A stretch of 29,216 bases of DNA from Didymodactylos carnosus (lineage: Eukaryota; Rotifera; Eurotatoria; Philodinida; Philodinidae), in the NCBI GenBank assembly GCA_905250885.1, contig CAJNOQ010001707.1, positions 1-29,216 on the forward strand, in the 5' to 3' direction. This document shows, one piece after another, positions 9,737 through 18,659 of the stretch (within the stretch, counting starts at the first letter, position 1; every line of letters begins with the position of its first letter). The position numbers and the translations under genes are program-made. A model generated the notes under the pieces. That model was given only the letters and a program-made list of their open reading frames with translations. It did not search any database and was not told the DNA's origin.

Positions 9737-10246
9737 ATGCTTCGAATCATCATTCTAGTTTTGTCTCTTGCTCTTGCAAATGTTGTTGTTGGAGACGATT
9801 TTGAATCCAACGAACCCAAGTGTGAAGCAAACTATGGTACCAATGGCCCCGAATTTTCATGTAGTGGTAGTTTATCCACGGATTACAAATGCAACAATAC
9901 TTTCCTTAACATTTTTAACACACCATTCTACGATTGTTCAAATGTAAATATCTTTTGGGATGCTCCAAGGAACAATTTGATACTCACTATTGAAGCAGCA
10001 AATTATACAAATTTAAAACAACCGTTTGCAGTCTCACTAAGCAGTAGATTGGGTCTAGTACCAGTTTATAGAATGTATTCAAATGGACAAGAAGTCTTGA
10101 TATCAAAAACAGAGGAAAAACAAAGTGTACACACATCTGATGAAAATTATCAAGTTGTACTGAAATTTAAAGGACCACAACGATTTCAACTTTATGGAAC
10201 GTTCATCGAATATCAAGTTGCACCAATTAATACGAGTGCTTCGTAA
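9737..10246 (+). CDS. Secreted four-cysteine protein, 169 residues, function unknown
   Basis: A complete single-exon gene. The first 19 residues (MLRIIILVLSLALANVVVG) form a clear signal peptide, with likely cleavage before DD. The mature part has cysteines at about residues 29, 42, 52 and 67, enough for two disulphides, all in its first third. N-glycosylation sequons occur at about N53, N89 and N165. The C-terminal half alternates hydrophobic and polar residues (YQVVLKFKG, RFQLYGTFIEYQV), suggesting a beta-rich fold. There is no transmembrane segment after the signal. Codon use is coding-like and there are no lesions. A TATA box and a duplicated upstream block suggest regulated expression. 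I do not recognise the family. It sits between the two ends of a decayed F-box gene. Confidence 0.8.
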   Translation: MLRIIILVLSLALANVVVGDDFESNEPKCEANYGTNGPEFSCSGSLSTDYKCNNTFLNIFNTPFYDCSNVNIFWDAPRNNLILTIEAANYTNLKQPFAVSLSSRLGLVPVYRMYSNGQEVLISKTEEKQSVHTSDENYQVVLKFKGPQRFQLYGTFIEYQVAPINTSAS

Positions 10247-10394
10247 AAAATGTTTCGAGTTCGTCGGCGAATAACATCGGGAAAAGAAACATACGCCTTT
10301 ATTATATTAATTATTCTTTGTCATCATTTTTTACCGTTTTGAAGAATGATGAATTAAAATAAGAAGTTGATGATATTCTCTGTTTTTCTATTGA

Positions 10395-10700
10395 CATTGT
10401 CGTAGGTTGGTTCGTTCTTCGTTAGACAAACAGTGTGAAGTACTTTCAGTTGTAGTCAAATATCGAAGAAGGATACATTATCTTCTTCGTTGGATGTCTA
10501 ATCTTCGAGCATTGAATAATGTTATATTCCAGGAAGATTCAAGGAAGGATAAAGATGAAGATTAGCCATTGTGGCCGGATGAATTTAGGGAGAATTTGTT
10601 AGCAGTAAATGACGAACTTATTGATTAATTGAAACAATATTTATCATTTACATATACGATTACAAGAACTACTGAACCATTCAAGAGATTGAAATCTTTC
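10395..10700 (+). pseudogene. C-terminal end of a bdelloid-type F-box protein, two in-frame stops
   Basis: One frame reads RRLVRSSLDKQCEVLSVVVK, then YRRRIHYLLRWMSNLRALNN, then an acidic linker, then NDELI and LKQYLSFTYTITRTTE. This order (Q-C-E-V-L, a basic-hydrophobic helix, M-x-N-L-R-A-L-N, acidic spacer, D-E-L-I-x-W-L-K, T-x-T-I-x-R) is the usual C-terminus of rotifer F-box/LRR-like proteins. Stops are TAG at 10563-10565 and TAA at 10626-10628, the second at the expected tryptophan. The gene is therefore inactive. Its presumed F-box end lies 1.6 kb upstream. Confidence 0.6.
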
Positions 10701-11235
10701 AGTGTTGGCCTGTTCGAATATGGATCGGTTGACTGACAAAATTAATCAAATAGATTCCTTAATTTTATTTGTAAAGTATCAGAAAACTATTTTCGACGAT
10801 TTTTGTTTAATAATTTTAAATATATTTCACGTTACCTAAATATATTCTACACACTAAAATAAAATGTTTCGTATGATAGATGTCTTATGTTATGTATATA
10901 CAGTGGATCCTACAATTCAATAGAATTATTATTCATAGTACATCAGCAGATAAATGCATAAACTAATCTACATCGCCTGTCTCATGACCTATCTTACCTA
11001 TATCAAGTTACCTTTCTTTAAATAATTTGCATAATATAACTCACCCTTCCTAATTGACAATACTCCGATTAAATTCATCTAATGATCATCCTGGTTACGG
11101 GAATATTACTGAATATTGTAACAAAAATTCATATGATATATTACATCTATTGATTATTATATGATATATTGACGCTGTGAATTTCGGATCTTCATTTTGA
11201 TCTATTAAATTAAACTGAAATTGCTCTTAAAACCA
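10701..11235. other. Noncoding stretch
   Basis: AT-rich sequence with short ATGATATAT repeats near 11130-11170. Nothing recognised. Confidence 0.45.
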
Positions 11236-11277
11236 TTTGAAAAGACCCTTTAGCAAGGTTGAAACCGGTCTTGACAG
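11236..11277 (+). ncRNA. Penelope-type hammerhead-like motif, copy 2 (degenerate)
   Basis: Reads TTTGAAAAGACCCTTTAGCA, then AGGTTGAAACCGGTC, TTGACA. GACC and GGTT can pair as stem II around the loop CTTTAGCAA, followed by the GAAAC box. The first core box has decayed (TTTGAAAA instead of CTGANGA). Shared with copy 1: CCTT-AGCAA, GAAACCGGTC and TGACA. CACACCCTCAC follows at about 11285. Confidence 0.45.
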
Positions 11278-11972
11278 CTTGCCTCACACCCTCACATTCG
11301 TGAGTAGTATTTTGAAGTGAAGAAAATGCCAACTAAATTAACACTTCGTATATTAGCGATTTATTGAGGAAAAAAAAAGCTATATTAGTTTATTTGTCTA
11401 CTTTTTCTGATCTTCGTAATATAGAAAAAACAATTATTAATCATCTTTCCGAATTTTACATATATAGCCTTGAGTATCTTTCCAAATGCCATCATGAGAA
11501 GTTTGAAATAAAACTGAAAATATGAAAGCAATACCATTGCCGGTTCCACTCGTGACTGAATAGGGATAATTATATCAAAAATATTGTATCGCTTAATTTT
11601 TTTTCTGTTCCTTATCATTTCATTTTAGTGATTTACTGAAAAACAATTGATAGTTGCTAAACATGAAACGGATTATGTTTCAAAATAAAATATGACAATG
11701 TACTGACTGTAAAGGTATATCACTGCTATCCTACCTTGTTACTGACTGACACACTCTACGTCTTCTCCTTTGTGCCTGCTATCCATTCTTCCTACGGATG
11801 TGACCGCTTGACCTTCCTCCTTCTATGTAAAGGGCGTGTATTGAAAGAGAGAGAACACACTTGGAGTGGCGAAATAGCCGAATAAACATCGTGTCGAATG
11901 GTATAGGCACGCACGTCTATCCATTTGTGGTCACTGACATTTATAAGTAGACTAATCGCATACATGGATCCT
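11278..11972. other. Noncoding stretch
   Basis: Nothing firm. Region 11690-11940 is less AT-rich and ends with an AATAAA near 11881, which could be a decayed terminal repeat of a retroelement, but I cannot define ends. Confidence 0.35.
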
Positions 11973-12092
11973 TTAATTCCAAACTAAATCGAAAAGACAC
12001 TGCTTCAAATGAGGTATACCATGTGCACAATGGTAGAATGAATGTTCATCGTTCGAATTGACGAAAAGACCTGTCGTTGCGGGGCATTGAAA
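11973..12092 (-). pseudogene. Half of a chitin-binding peritrophin-A (CBM14) domain
   Basis: On the minus strand: FQCPATTGLF, then SNDEHSFYHCAHGIPHLKQC, then LFDLVWN and a stop at 11973-11975. This fits the CBM14 pattern C-P-x3-G-x-F, then F-Y-x-C-x-x-G, then C, then L-V-W-N. The second cysteine position is a histidine, and the last two cysteines are missing because of the stop, so this domain could not form all three disulphides. No signal peptide or splice acceptor was found upstream. It is probably a stray exon fragment of a secreted chitin-binding protein. Confidence 0.45.
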
Positions 12093-12244
12093 TGCATTAA
12101 TGAACGAATGGGATATAACGCAAAGGGGGACAGATATTACCCTTAAACTAATGATTGAAAACACAGCATTTTTCATTCTCTCATCTTCGATAAACATACC
12201 TTCGAAAATGTACAGGTGCTTCATTGCTCATTATTATATTCATC

Positions 12245-13215
12245 ATCAGGATGAGAGCGGAGAACATACTCTTTCTCGGAGAAGTCAGAAAAAGGCCACC
12301 TTAACTGGGACTAACGACATAAACGCTAGGTTTCAGTCAGCTAAGCTAGAACACGACAACACAATGGTAAGGTAAGGTAGAAAAGTTGAGAGAAGTTCAG
12401 ACATGGTAAGATAAGGTAAGGTAATGTAGAGAAGTTGGTTACAAAATGCAAATAATTGAAACATGATGGCTTTTCCCTGAGGTTTTCGAGAAGCCGGTTC
12501 GGAAAACCATATTGTATTATAAATTGTTATTGCTGTTTTCTTTCAAAAATAGAATATAAACCAGGCTAGATACCGTACATCTTGAAGTTCTGACCTCGTT
12601 CTGATGTTTTTTGAATGAATTATGACTTTTTTAGTAAGAGGTGATAAGTCTAATTTTGAAACTTGGTTTTCGCCACATTGTAATACCTTTTTTTAAGAAT
12701 AAATACCGACACGAGATTCACCATAGTCGAAACTTATGTTTGTATGCATTGCTGAGATTCATTGACTGAAATATACTGCGTCACACAAATACTTCCGGGG
12801 CAGAAATACTGTTTAACCACTCACTTTCATAACCCACGTCCTCCCCCCCCCACCGAGTGGCTCCAATATGTCTTTGCGTCTTGATATCGAGCACTGCACA
12901 CGGCACACTCATGTAGAGATACCGTGTAACCATCCGAATAAACCCGATAAGGGGAGAAACTTGGTATTCCATCACCCTTCCTTTCCTCCCGTCACTTACG
13001 TTAGTCTATCATCTCTAGGCATCTCTTACCACAGGTTACCGCAGAAAGGCACTCTGCCTTATTTTAACTTCTCAATACTACCTTACCTTATCATATCTTA
13101 ACTTCTCTCTTTACCTTAACATACCATAGGCTGAGAATTCTCAGAGAAGTTTTAAATTGTTCAGTTCTTCTGACTTCTCAGAGAAAGAGTATTTTCTCCA
13201 CTATGATCAGAATGA
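12245..13215. repeat. Foldback element with AAGGTA-rich arms
   Basis: The left arm (about 12245-12435) is inverted relative to the right arm (about 13075-13210). ACTCTTTCTC-GAGAAGTCAG at 12268-12287 matches the reverse complement of CTGACTTCTC-GAGAAAGAGT at about 13168-13188. The inner parts of both arms are tandem AAGGTA units, inverted on the right as TACCTT. The interior holds TACATCTTGAAGTTCTGAC (about 12577), also found in the 16.4-17.4 kb palindrome, and a C9 run near 12845. No credible gene. Confidence 0.7.
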
Positions 13216-13489
13216 TACAGATATTTTCTTTCTCCTTTGAGTGCATCTCATCAAACCAAGCAAATCATAGAAATTTAATTTAAACTAAGACTCTATATCT
13301 GAATATGAATTTTTATCATTCCAATTATAATTGTTTGGTTGAGTGAGACAACTATAGTTGTGGAGAAAATGCGGCCATGCTTTGAATAATTTTCTTTTCA
13401 AGTGCCTTTATTTTTGCTTTCTTCAGTTATAAAATGTGCAGAAATCATCTTGCTTTCTGTTTTCTTGGAAGAAATAGAGAGTAACCTGA
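13216..13489. other. Noncoding stretch before the ADP-ribosyltransferase pseudogene
   Basis: Nothing recognised; it may contain an eroded 5' end of the following pseudogene. Confidence 0.35.
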
Positions 13490-14890
13490 CTATCGTACGG
13501 CTTGATCTCAACATTTTTCATTATACAAATGAATCGACATTGAAAAATCGAGATTTGATGAATGACTGAAAACTCTTTGATAATGCCGACAAATATATAG
13601 ATTATATAACATCAAAATTCGATGAGAAGTTTTATTTAATCATATCCGATGTCTTTGTAGATTATCTTACACCACTCATTTATGAATTGAAGCAAATGAA
13701 AAAGATCTATGCACATGGGAGTGATATTCATATTCAAGATGGTGATAAACTATGTTTTTTCGTATGAGTACAACCATCTAATGATTATTGATGAGTTAAT
13801 CAATAGCAGTCAAAACAATACACTACTACTATACATATTTTCGAATAATCAAGAAAACTCAATACGTAATTTAACGACGAGTGGAAATGTCATATTCATT
13901 TGGTATCAGTTATTGATTGATGTACTTATACGAATACTATCATCAACTAAAAGTGCCAAAACTGATTTAATAGAAGTCAGTCGAAAGTATTAAAGAAGGA
14001 AACGAAAGTGAACAAGAGAAAATCGATGAATTCGACAAATGTTACGGATCGGCCAATACTATTTTCTGGTGCACACGAAATTGTTTTCTTTTTCGTCTAT
14101 TGAATCAAGTATTTCGAACAGCAGATATTAATAATATATTCAAATTTCGCTTTTTTTATTGTCGATCTCTATCAACAACTACTCATTTTATATACTGCAC
14201 AAACGTTTTCCATCAAGTTTAATTGTTTATCGTGGTCAAACTCTAGATTTAACTCTTTTAGAACATTTGAAGAACATATCGGTCAGCTAATATCGATGAA
14301 TACATTTTTATCGACAACCACTGATAAAGTGGCTTCAATATTCGCTATTGATGGGTACAATCTTTCGAATTGTCTCGGTTGATATTGAAAATAATGTATG
14401 GATTGTAAAACTTATATTTACGAAACAAGAAGATCAACGATTAATTGAACTGATTGATTATCAAAAACTGATACTGAGAGAAGAGGAAACGATGATGGTT
14501 TTAGGAAAACTTTTACAAAACATAGGAGAGATGAAAAAGGCAAAACGTTATTATAGTCTTATGCTAGAAAATTTGCCAGAGGATACTATTGAGATTACAT
14601 TTATTTATAATAATCTTGGTGCAATGGCCAAAGATGAATGCAAGTACGAAGATAATACTTATGAAAAATCCATGTATATAAATAAAAAAATTTTATTCGA
14701 AATTCATCCACATATCGCCGTGTTATATGATAATATCGCTGATATTTATTTTTGTATGAATCAAACTGAAAAAGCGATAGATTACTATGAAATAGCGCTG
14801 AGAATTTTTTTTCAACAATTTCAGATTGATAATCATCCAAAATCGCCTGAATGGAAGAATTCAAAGATCTTGAAGATTTTGAACAAATAG
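13490..14890 (+). pseudogene. ADP-ribosyltransferase/TPR protein pseudogene (rotifer-type)
   Basis: Fragments in several frames follow the order of rotifer arginine ADP-ribosyltransferase-like proteins. First, an N-terminal receiver-like region (KYIDYITSKF, YLIISD, KKIYAHGSD; stop at 13765). Next, a helical region (IFIWYQLLIDVLIRIL, IFWCTRNCFLFRLLNQVFRT). Then the NAD-binding strand VYRGQ, with the arginine at 14231, and FLSTTTDK at about 14305. Then GTIFRIVSVDIENNVWIVKL. Last, TPR-like helices from about 14490 (VLGKLLQNIGEMKKAKRYY; AVLYDNIADIYFCMNQTEKA). At about 14350 the sequence jumps from SIFAID straight to TIFRI, so the segment that normally carries the E-x-E catalytic glutamate is missing. 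Several stops and shifts confirm decay. The final 100 bp run into the Penelope-like element. Confidence 0.75.
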
Positions 14891-16295
14891 CTACTTCACA
14901 ACAATGGAATTTACATATTCTTCGGAAAGGAAAAATGAAATTGTGGAATACAAAGAATAAAAATTATCGTACAGCTTTGAAACGTGTTGAATATGATCGG
15001 CCACCAAAATTTATTACAAAAACTGATCTTACTTTTAAAATTGATGAATCTATTATTGATGCACAAGAACCACAATTGATGTACAATCAAATGCGTCAAT
15101 TAACTAAAGAATTTCGAACACAAGCTGTGACATTATATGTTCAATCAGTGACACGTAAATATGAATTACTTACTAATGAAATTAAACGAATAATTAAAGG
15201 ATTTCCAAAAGAAAATGATGATGGATTTGATTGTGAACCTGGTTATGCAGCATTCAAACAATATAATGAAATGCGTGAAAAACGATTTAACCTTGAAGTT
15301 GAACAATCAATTTATTTTTTAGACGAACAGCGAGTCGAGGACGAAAGTCTCCAACGGGGGAAAGTTATTGTCCCGACTCTAACACGATCGCCGGGCGAAG
15401 ATTTTTTGCTCCAGCAATAATTAATGAAGCACAACTTAAACTGACCGAGGATGAATATCAATTACTTAAACTAGGACCTCGATTTATCAATGATCCACAA
15501 ACGGCAGCTCGACGTCGAACAACTGAGTTGACTACTTTAAAACGTAAAATGAAGCACGTTTCTTTGAAAAGAAGGTGAGCCCCGGTCGTCCCGTTGAACA
15601 ATTCATTGCCGAATTAGATAAATTACTTCAAAATTTATATCAAATTTCAATTAAATTACATCCTCGGTTAAATCAATCAAAAACTAGAAATAATGCTTCT
15701 ATTCTTGATGACATAATTACATTTACACAATCACAAGGTAACAGTCAATGTCCTATTATTAAGAAAAAGAAAAATTATGGTCGATTAGTTAAACGTTTAA
15801 AATATAAATTACGTCTTTTCAATATAATTATTCGAAAAACTGACAAGTCAAAAGTATTTCATTTAGGTAAACTTGAAGATTATCAAAAGAAGTCAATCGA
15901 ATATATGGAAAAGACTCAAGTTTATCAGTGTTTGGATACAAATGATCCACTACCTGATCTGATTAAACGTACAAATAAATATCTATTAGATTTACGTTTA
16001 GCTAAATGGATTAGTCAAAAACAATATGAACAATTATGTATTAGACCTAATGAAGTGGAATTAGCTCATTTATATTATCTTCCCAAAGCACATAGAATTG
16101 GTACTCCTCTTCGTCCAATTATATCTGGTCTCAAACATCCTAATATTAAAATATCAAAATTTCTTGATAATCTATTGAGACCTTTATTTTATAAAACGGC
16201 ACTACAGACAACAGTTACCTCTGGTTTTGAATTACTTCAACGTCTAGAAGAATAGTCAGTACTTAATCTGCGTCAAGAGACTGTTTTAACACGTT
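14851..16295 (+). pseudogene. Penelope-like (Athena-type) element, 5' part of the reverse transcriptase ORF, truncated
   Basis: A lysine/arginine-rich N-terminal region runs to about 15340 (QMRQLTKEFRTQAVTLYVQS; YFLDEQRVEDE). After a frameshift (about 15350-15400) follows AQLKLTEDEYQLLKLGPRFI with ARRRTTELTTLKRK. A second shift (about 15555) leads to FFEKKVSPGRPVEQFIAELD and then the start of the RT domain. Near 16070, LAHLYYLPKAHRIGTPLRP with IISGLKHPNI is the characteristic first RT block of Penelope-like elements (LPKxHKxGxPLRPIxSG). A TAG at 16253-16255 probably replaces a tryptophan. Similarity ends near 16290, so the Y-x-DD catalytic block, thumb and any GIY-YIG endonuclease are absent. 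Known: Athena-type elements occur in bdelloids. Inferred: this is a dead 5' fragment. Confidence 0.8.
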
Positions 16296-16389
16296 CATTC
16301 TCGAATTTTGGTTGAGTTAAATTTATTTATAAGTCGTGAACGACGCAAGATATTAACATTCGGTTTTCAACATTCGATAGCCAAGACTT
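16296..16389. other. Short spacer between the RT fragment and the giant palindrome
   Basis: Nothing recognised; it contains the break point of the Penelope-like element. Confidence 0.4.
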
Positions 16390-17436
16390 TAAGCTATGTT
16401 TTCATACGAAAAAACTGATTTCGAAAAAATTTCAAAGATCGGATTTTCAAAGGATTTCTGGAAAACCACTTCGTATCTCTCAAAACTAAAACAGTAACCT
16501 ATCGATTTTTTTTTCATATGTAGATAGTCCAAAGTGTCCTGTTTAAAATGGGAATTAAGCGAACTCTTAGTTGTTTGTGGTTTAGGTGTGGCATCGGATT
16601 TCCTCGAAGTCCCAGGATCAATATTTCTTTAGATGTGGTAATCTCAGAAACGGATGGAAACATAGGTAATCGACCACGCTGAATCTTCTGGCAACATTTC
16701 GTTTTCGAAACAATTCCAGAAACCTAGTGAAAACGTATATTAAGTGAAATACCCAACTTTTGCCTATTTTTAAGTAAACTCAAAAAAAATCATAACCCAG
16801 TCAAGATCCATCCAAACTATGTCAGAATATCAAGATGTACTCTGTTTTACCTGCTCAATACTATGCAGCTCAGTAAAAGCTTAAAAATCAACAGAAAATA
16901 CTTTGGTTTTTGAAAAGGTTTTCTAGAAATCTTCCGAAGTACAAGAATGTTTTTTACTAAAAAATCGTTTGGAGAAGGTAAAACAGAGTACATCTTGATA
17001 TTCTGACATAGTTTGGATGGATCTTGACTGGGTTATGATTTTTTTGAGTTTACTTAAAAATAGGCAAAAGTTGGGTATTTCACTTAATATACGTTTTCAC
17101 TAGGTTTCTGGAATTGTTTCGAAAACGAAATGTTGCCAGAAGATTCAGCGTGGTCGATTACCTATGTTTCTATCCGTTTCTGAGATTACCACATCTAAAG
17201 AAATATTGATCCTGGGACTTCGAGGAAATCCGATGCCACACCTAAACCACAAACAACTAAGAGTTCGCTTAATTCCCATTTTAAACAGGACATTTTGGAC
17301 TATCTACATATGAAAAAAAATCGATAGGTTACTGTTTTAGTTTTGAGAGATACGAAGTGGTTTTTCAGAAATCCTTTGAAAATCCGATCTTTGAAATTTT
17401 TTCGAAATCAGTTTTTTCGTATGAAAACATAGCTTA
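16390..17436. repeat. Near-perfect inverted repeat, arms about 460 bp, loop about 123 bases
   Basis: The left arm (16390-16852) is the reverse complement of the right arm (16976-17436). By eye I find three substitutions (GGAAAACC/GAAAAACC; AAGTGTCC/AAATGTCC; GGATGGAAAC/GGATAGAAAC) and two one-base differences in homopolymers, so identity is about 99%. There is no coding frame of note. Transcription through it would give a hairpin of about 460 bp. It is either a young foldback transposon or a recent inverted duplication. Confidence 0.95.
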
Positions 17437-18525
17437 GAGAAACATTGAGTTTGTCAAGAACAAGATAAAGTCGTGGCGGATAAACATCGAGTTTCTCCGG
17501 GAAAAAGATGAATTTCTCGTTGAGAAACATTGACGGAAATCGGTAGTTCTTGTCAAGAAACATGGAGTTTTACCGGGGAAAAGATAGACTGCTTAAGGAG
17601 AAACACTGAGTCGCTCAGAAAGAAGATGATGGTTTTGTTCAGCAACATCGAGTTGCTTCAAGAAAAGAAAGTGTGGTGAAATTTCGAATATCTCTGGAGA
17701 AAACAAGGAAAGAAAAAAAGCTTGGAGGAAGCAGTTCTTCTAGAGACACATCGAGTCGCTCGTGGAAAACGAAGACCCTGTGAACCTGGAGTTTGTGGCG
17801 CAACATCGACTCACTCGTCATCGCATCTCTCAGGAATAAGATGACGTTGCTGTGTATAAACATCGAATTTTTCACGACAAAACATGAAATTCTTGTCGCG
17901 AAATCTCGAGTTTATCAGGAAAAAACCTAGACTTCTTAAGGAAAACTTCTTTTACCGCCAAAAAAAATTAAGTTTTGTGCAGAAATCTCGAGTTGGCGAG
18001 CGGAAAGCTGAAGTTCTTTAGGAGAAATATCGAGTCTCTCAGGAGAAATATGAAATTCTTGTGTAGTAAGTCGAATTTTTCAGAAGAAAATCTTAATTTC
18101 TTCAGAACAATCATGCAGTGTCTCAGGACACCAGAAGTTCTTGTTGAGAACACCGAGTTTTACCGGCAAAAACCCGGAGAAACGTCAAGTTTTAAAGGAA
18201 AGAACCTGAGTCTCGCAGGAAAAAGATGAAGTTCTAGTGGAGAAACGTCGCATTTCTCCCGACAACATATGAAGTTCTTGGGGGAAAACATCGAGTGTTA
18301 CTCGAAAAACCTAAACCTCTAAAGGAGAAACATCGAGTTTTACGGGCAACAAGATGAAGTTATTGCGGCGTAACATCGACTGTTACACGAAAAACCTGAT
18401 GCATTCAAACATCGAATTTGTCAGGAAAATGTTTCTTAACGAGATACATTAAGGAGAAACAAGTTTGTTCGGAAAAAGATGAAATTCTTAAGGAGAAACC
18501 TCCAGTCGCTCAGGAAAAACGATTT
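17437..18525 (+). repeat. Decayed ~42-bp minisatellite, about two dozen units
   Basis: The unit resembles GAGAAACATCGAGTTTCTCA, then GGAAAAAGATGAAGTTCTTG. Each unit is about 42-43 bp, made of two related half-units of about 21 bp. Copies are well spaced at 17437-17640 and again from about 17880 to 18525; the middle is more eroded. It begins at the exact outer end of the giant palindrome (17436/17437). A 14-codon periodic protein can be read in parts, but stops occur throughout, so I do not call a gene. Confidence 0.85.
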
Positions 18526-18526
18526 A

Positions 18527-18659
18527 ATCATTTCCCAAAAGAAAACTGAAGTATTTTTTGAATGGTAATAACTGTATGTGTCTTTTGTCATAGTTGAATT
18601 ATTGAACAATTAGTGTATAGTTTGATGTTTGTTTTCAAGATACATATTTAAAACTTTCC
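18527..18659 (+). repeat. 133-bp direct repeat, copy 1
   Basis: From ATCATTTCCCAAAAGAAAAC to TTTAAAACTTTCC. Nearly identical to 21140-21272; the differences I see are GTGTATAGTTT versus GTGTGTAATTT. It does not begin TG and end CA, so it is not a canonical LTR. Confidence 0.95.

Noticed and set aside
17975..18229. Repetitive 84-residue frame with a ~14-residue period
   Set aside because: It is a by-product of the ~42-bp minisatellite; the frame is not maintained in the rest of the array.
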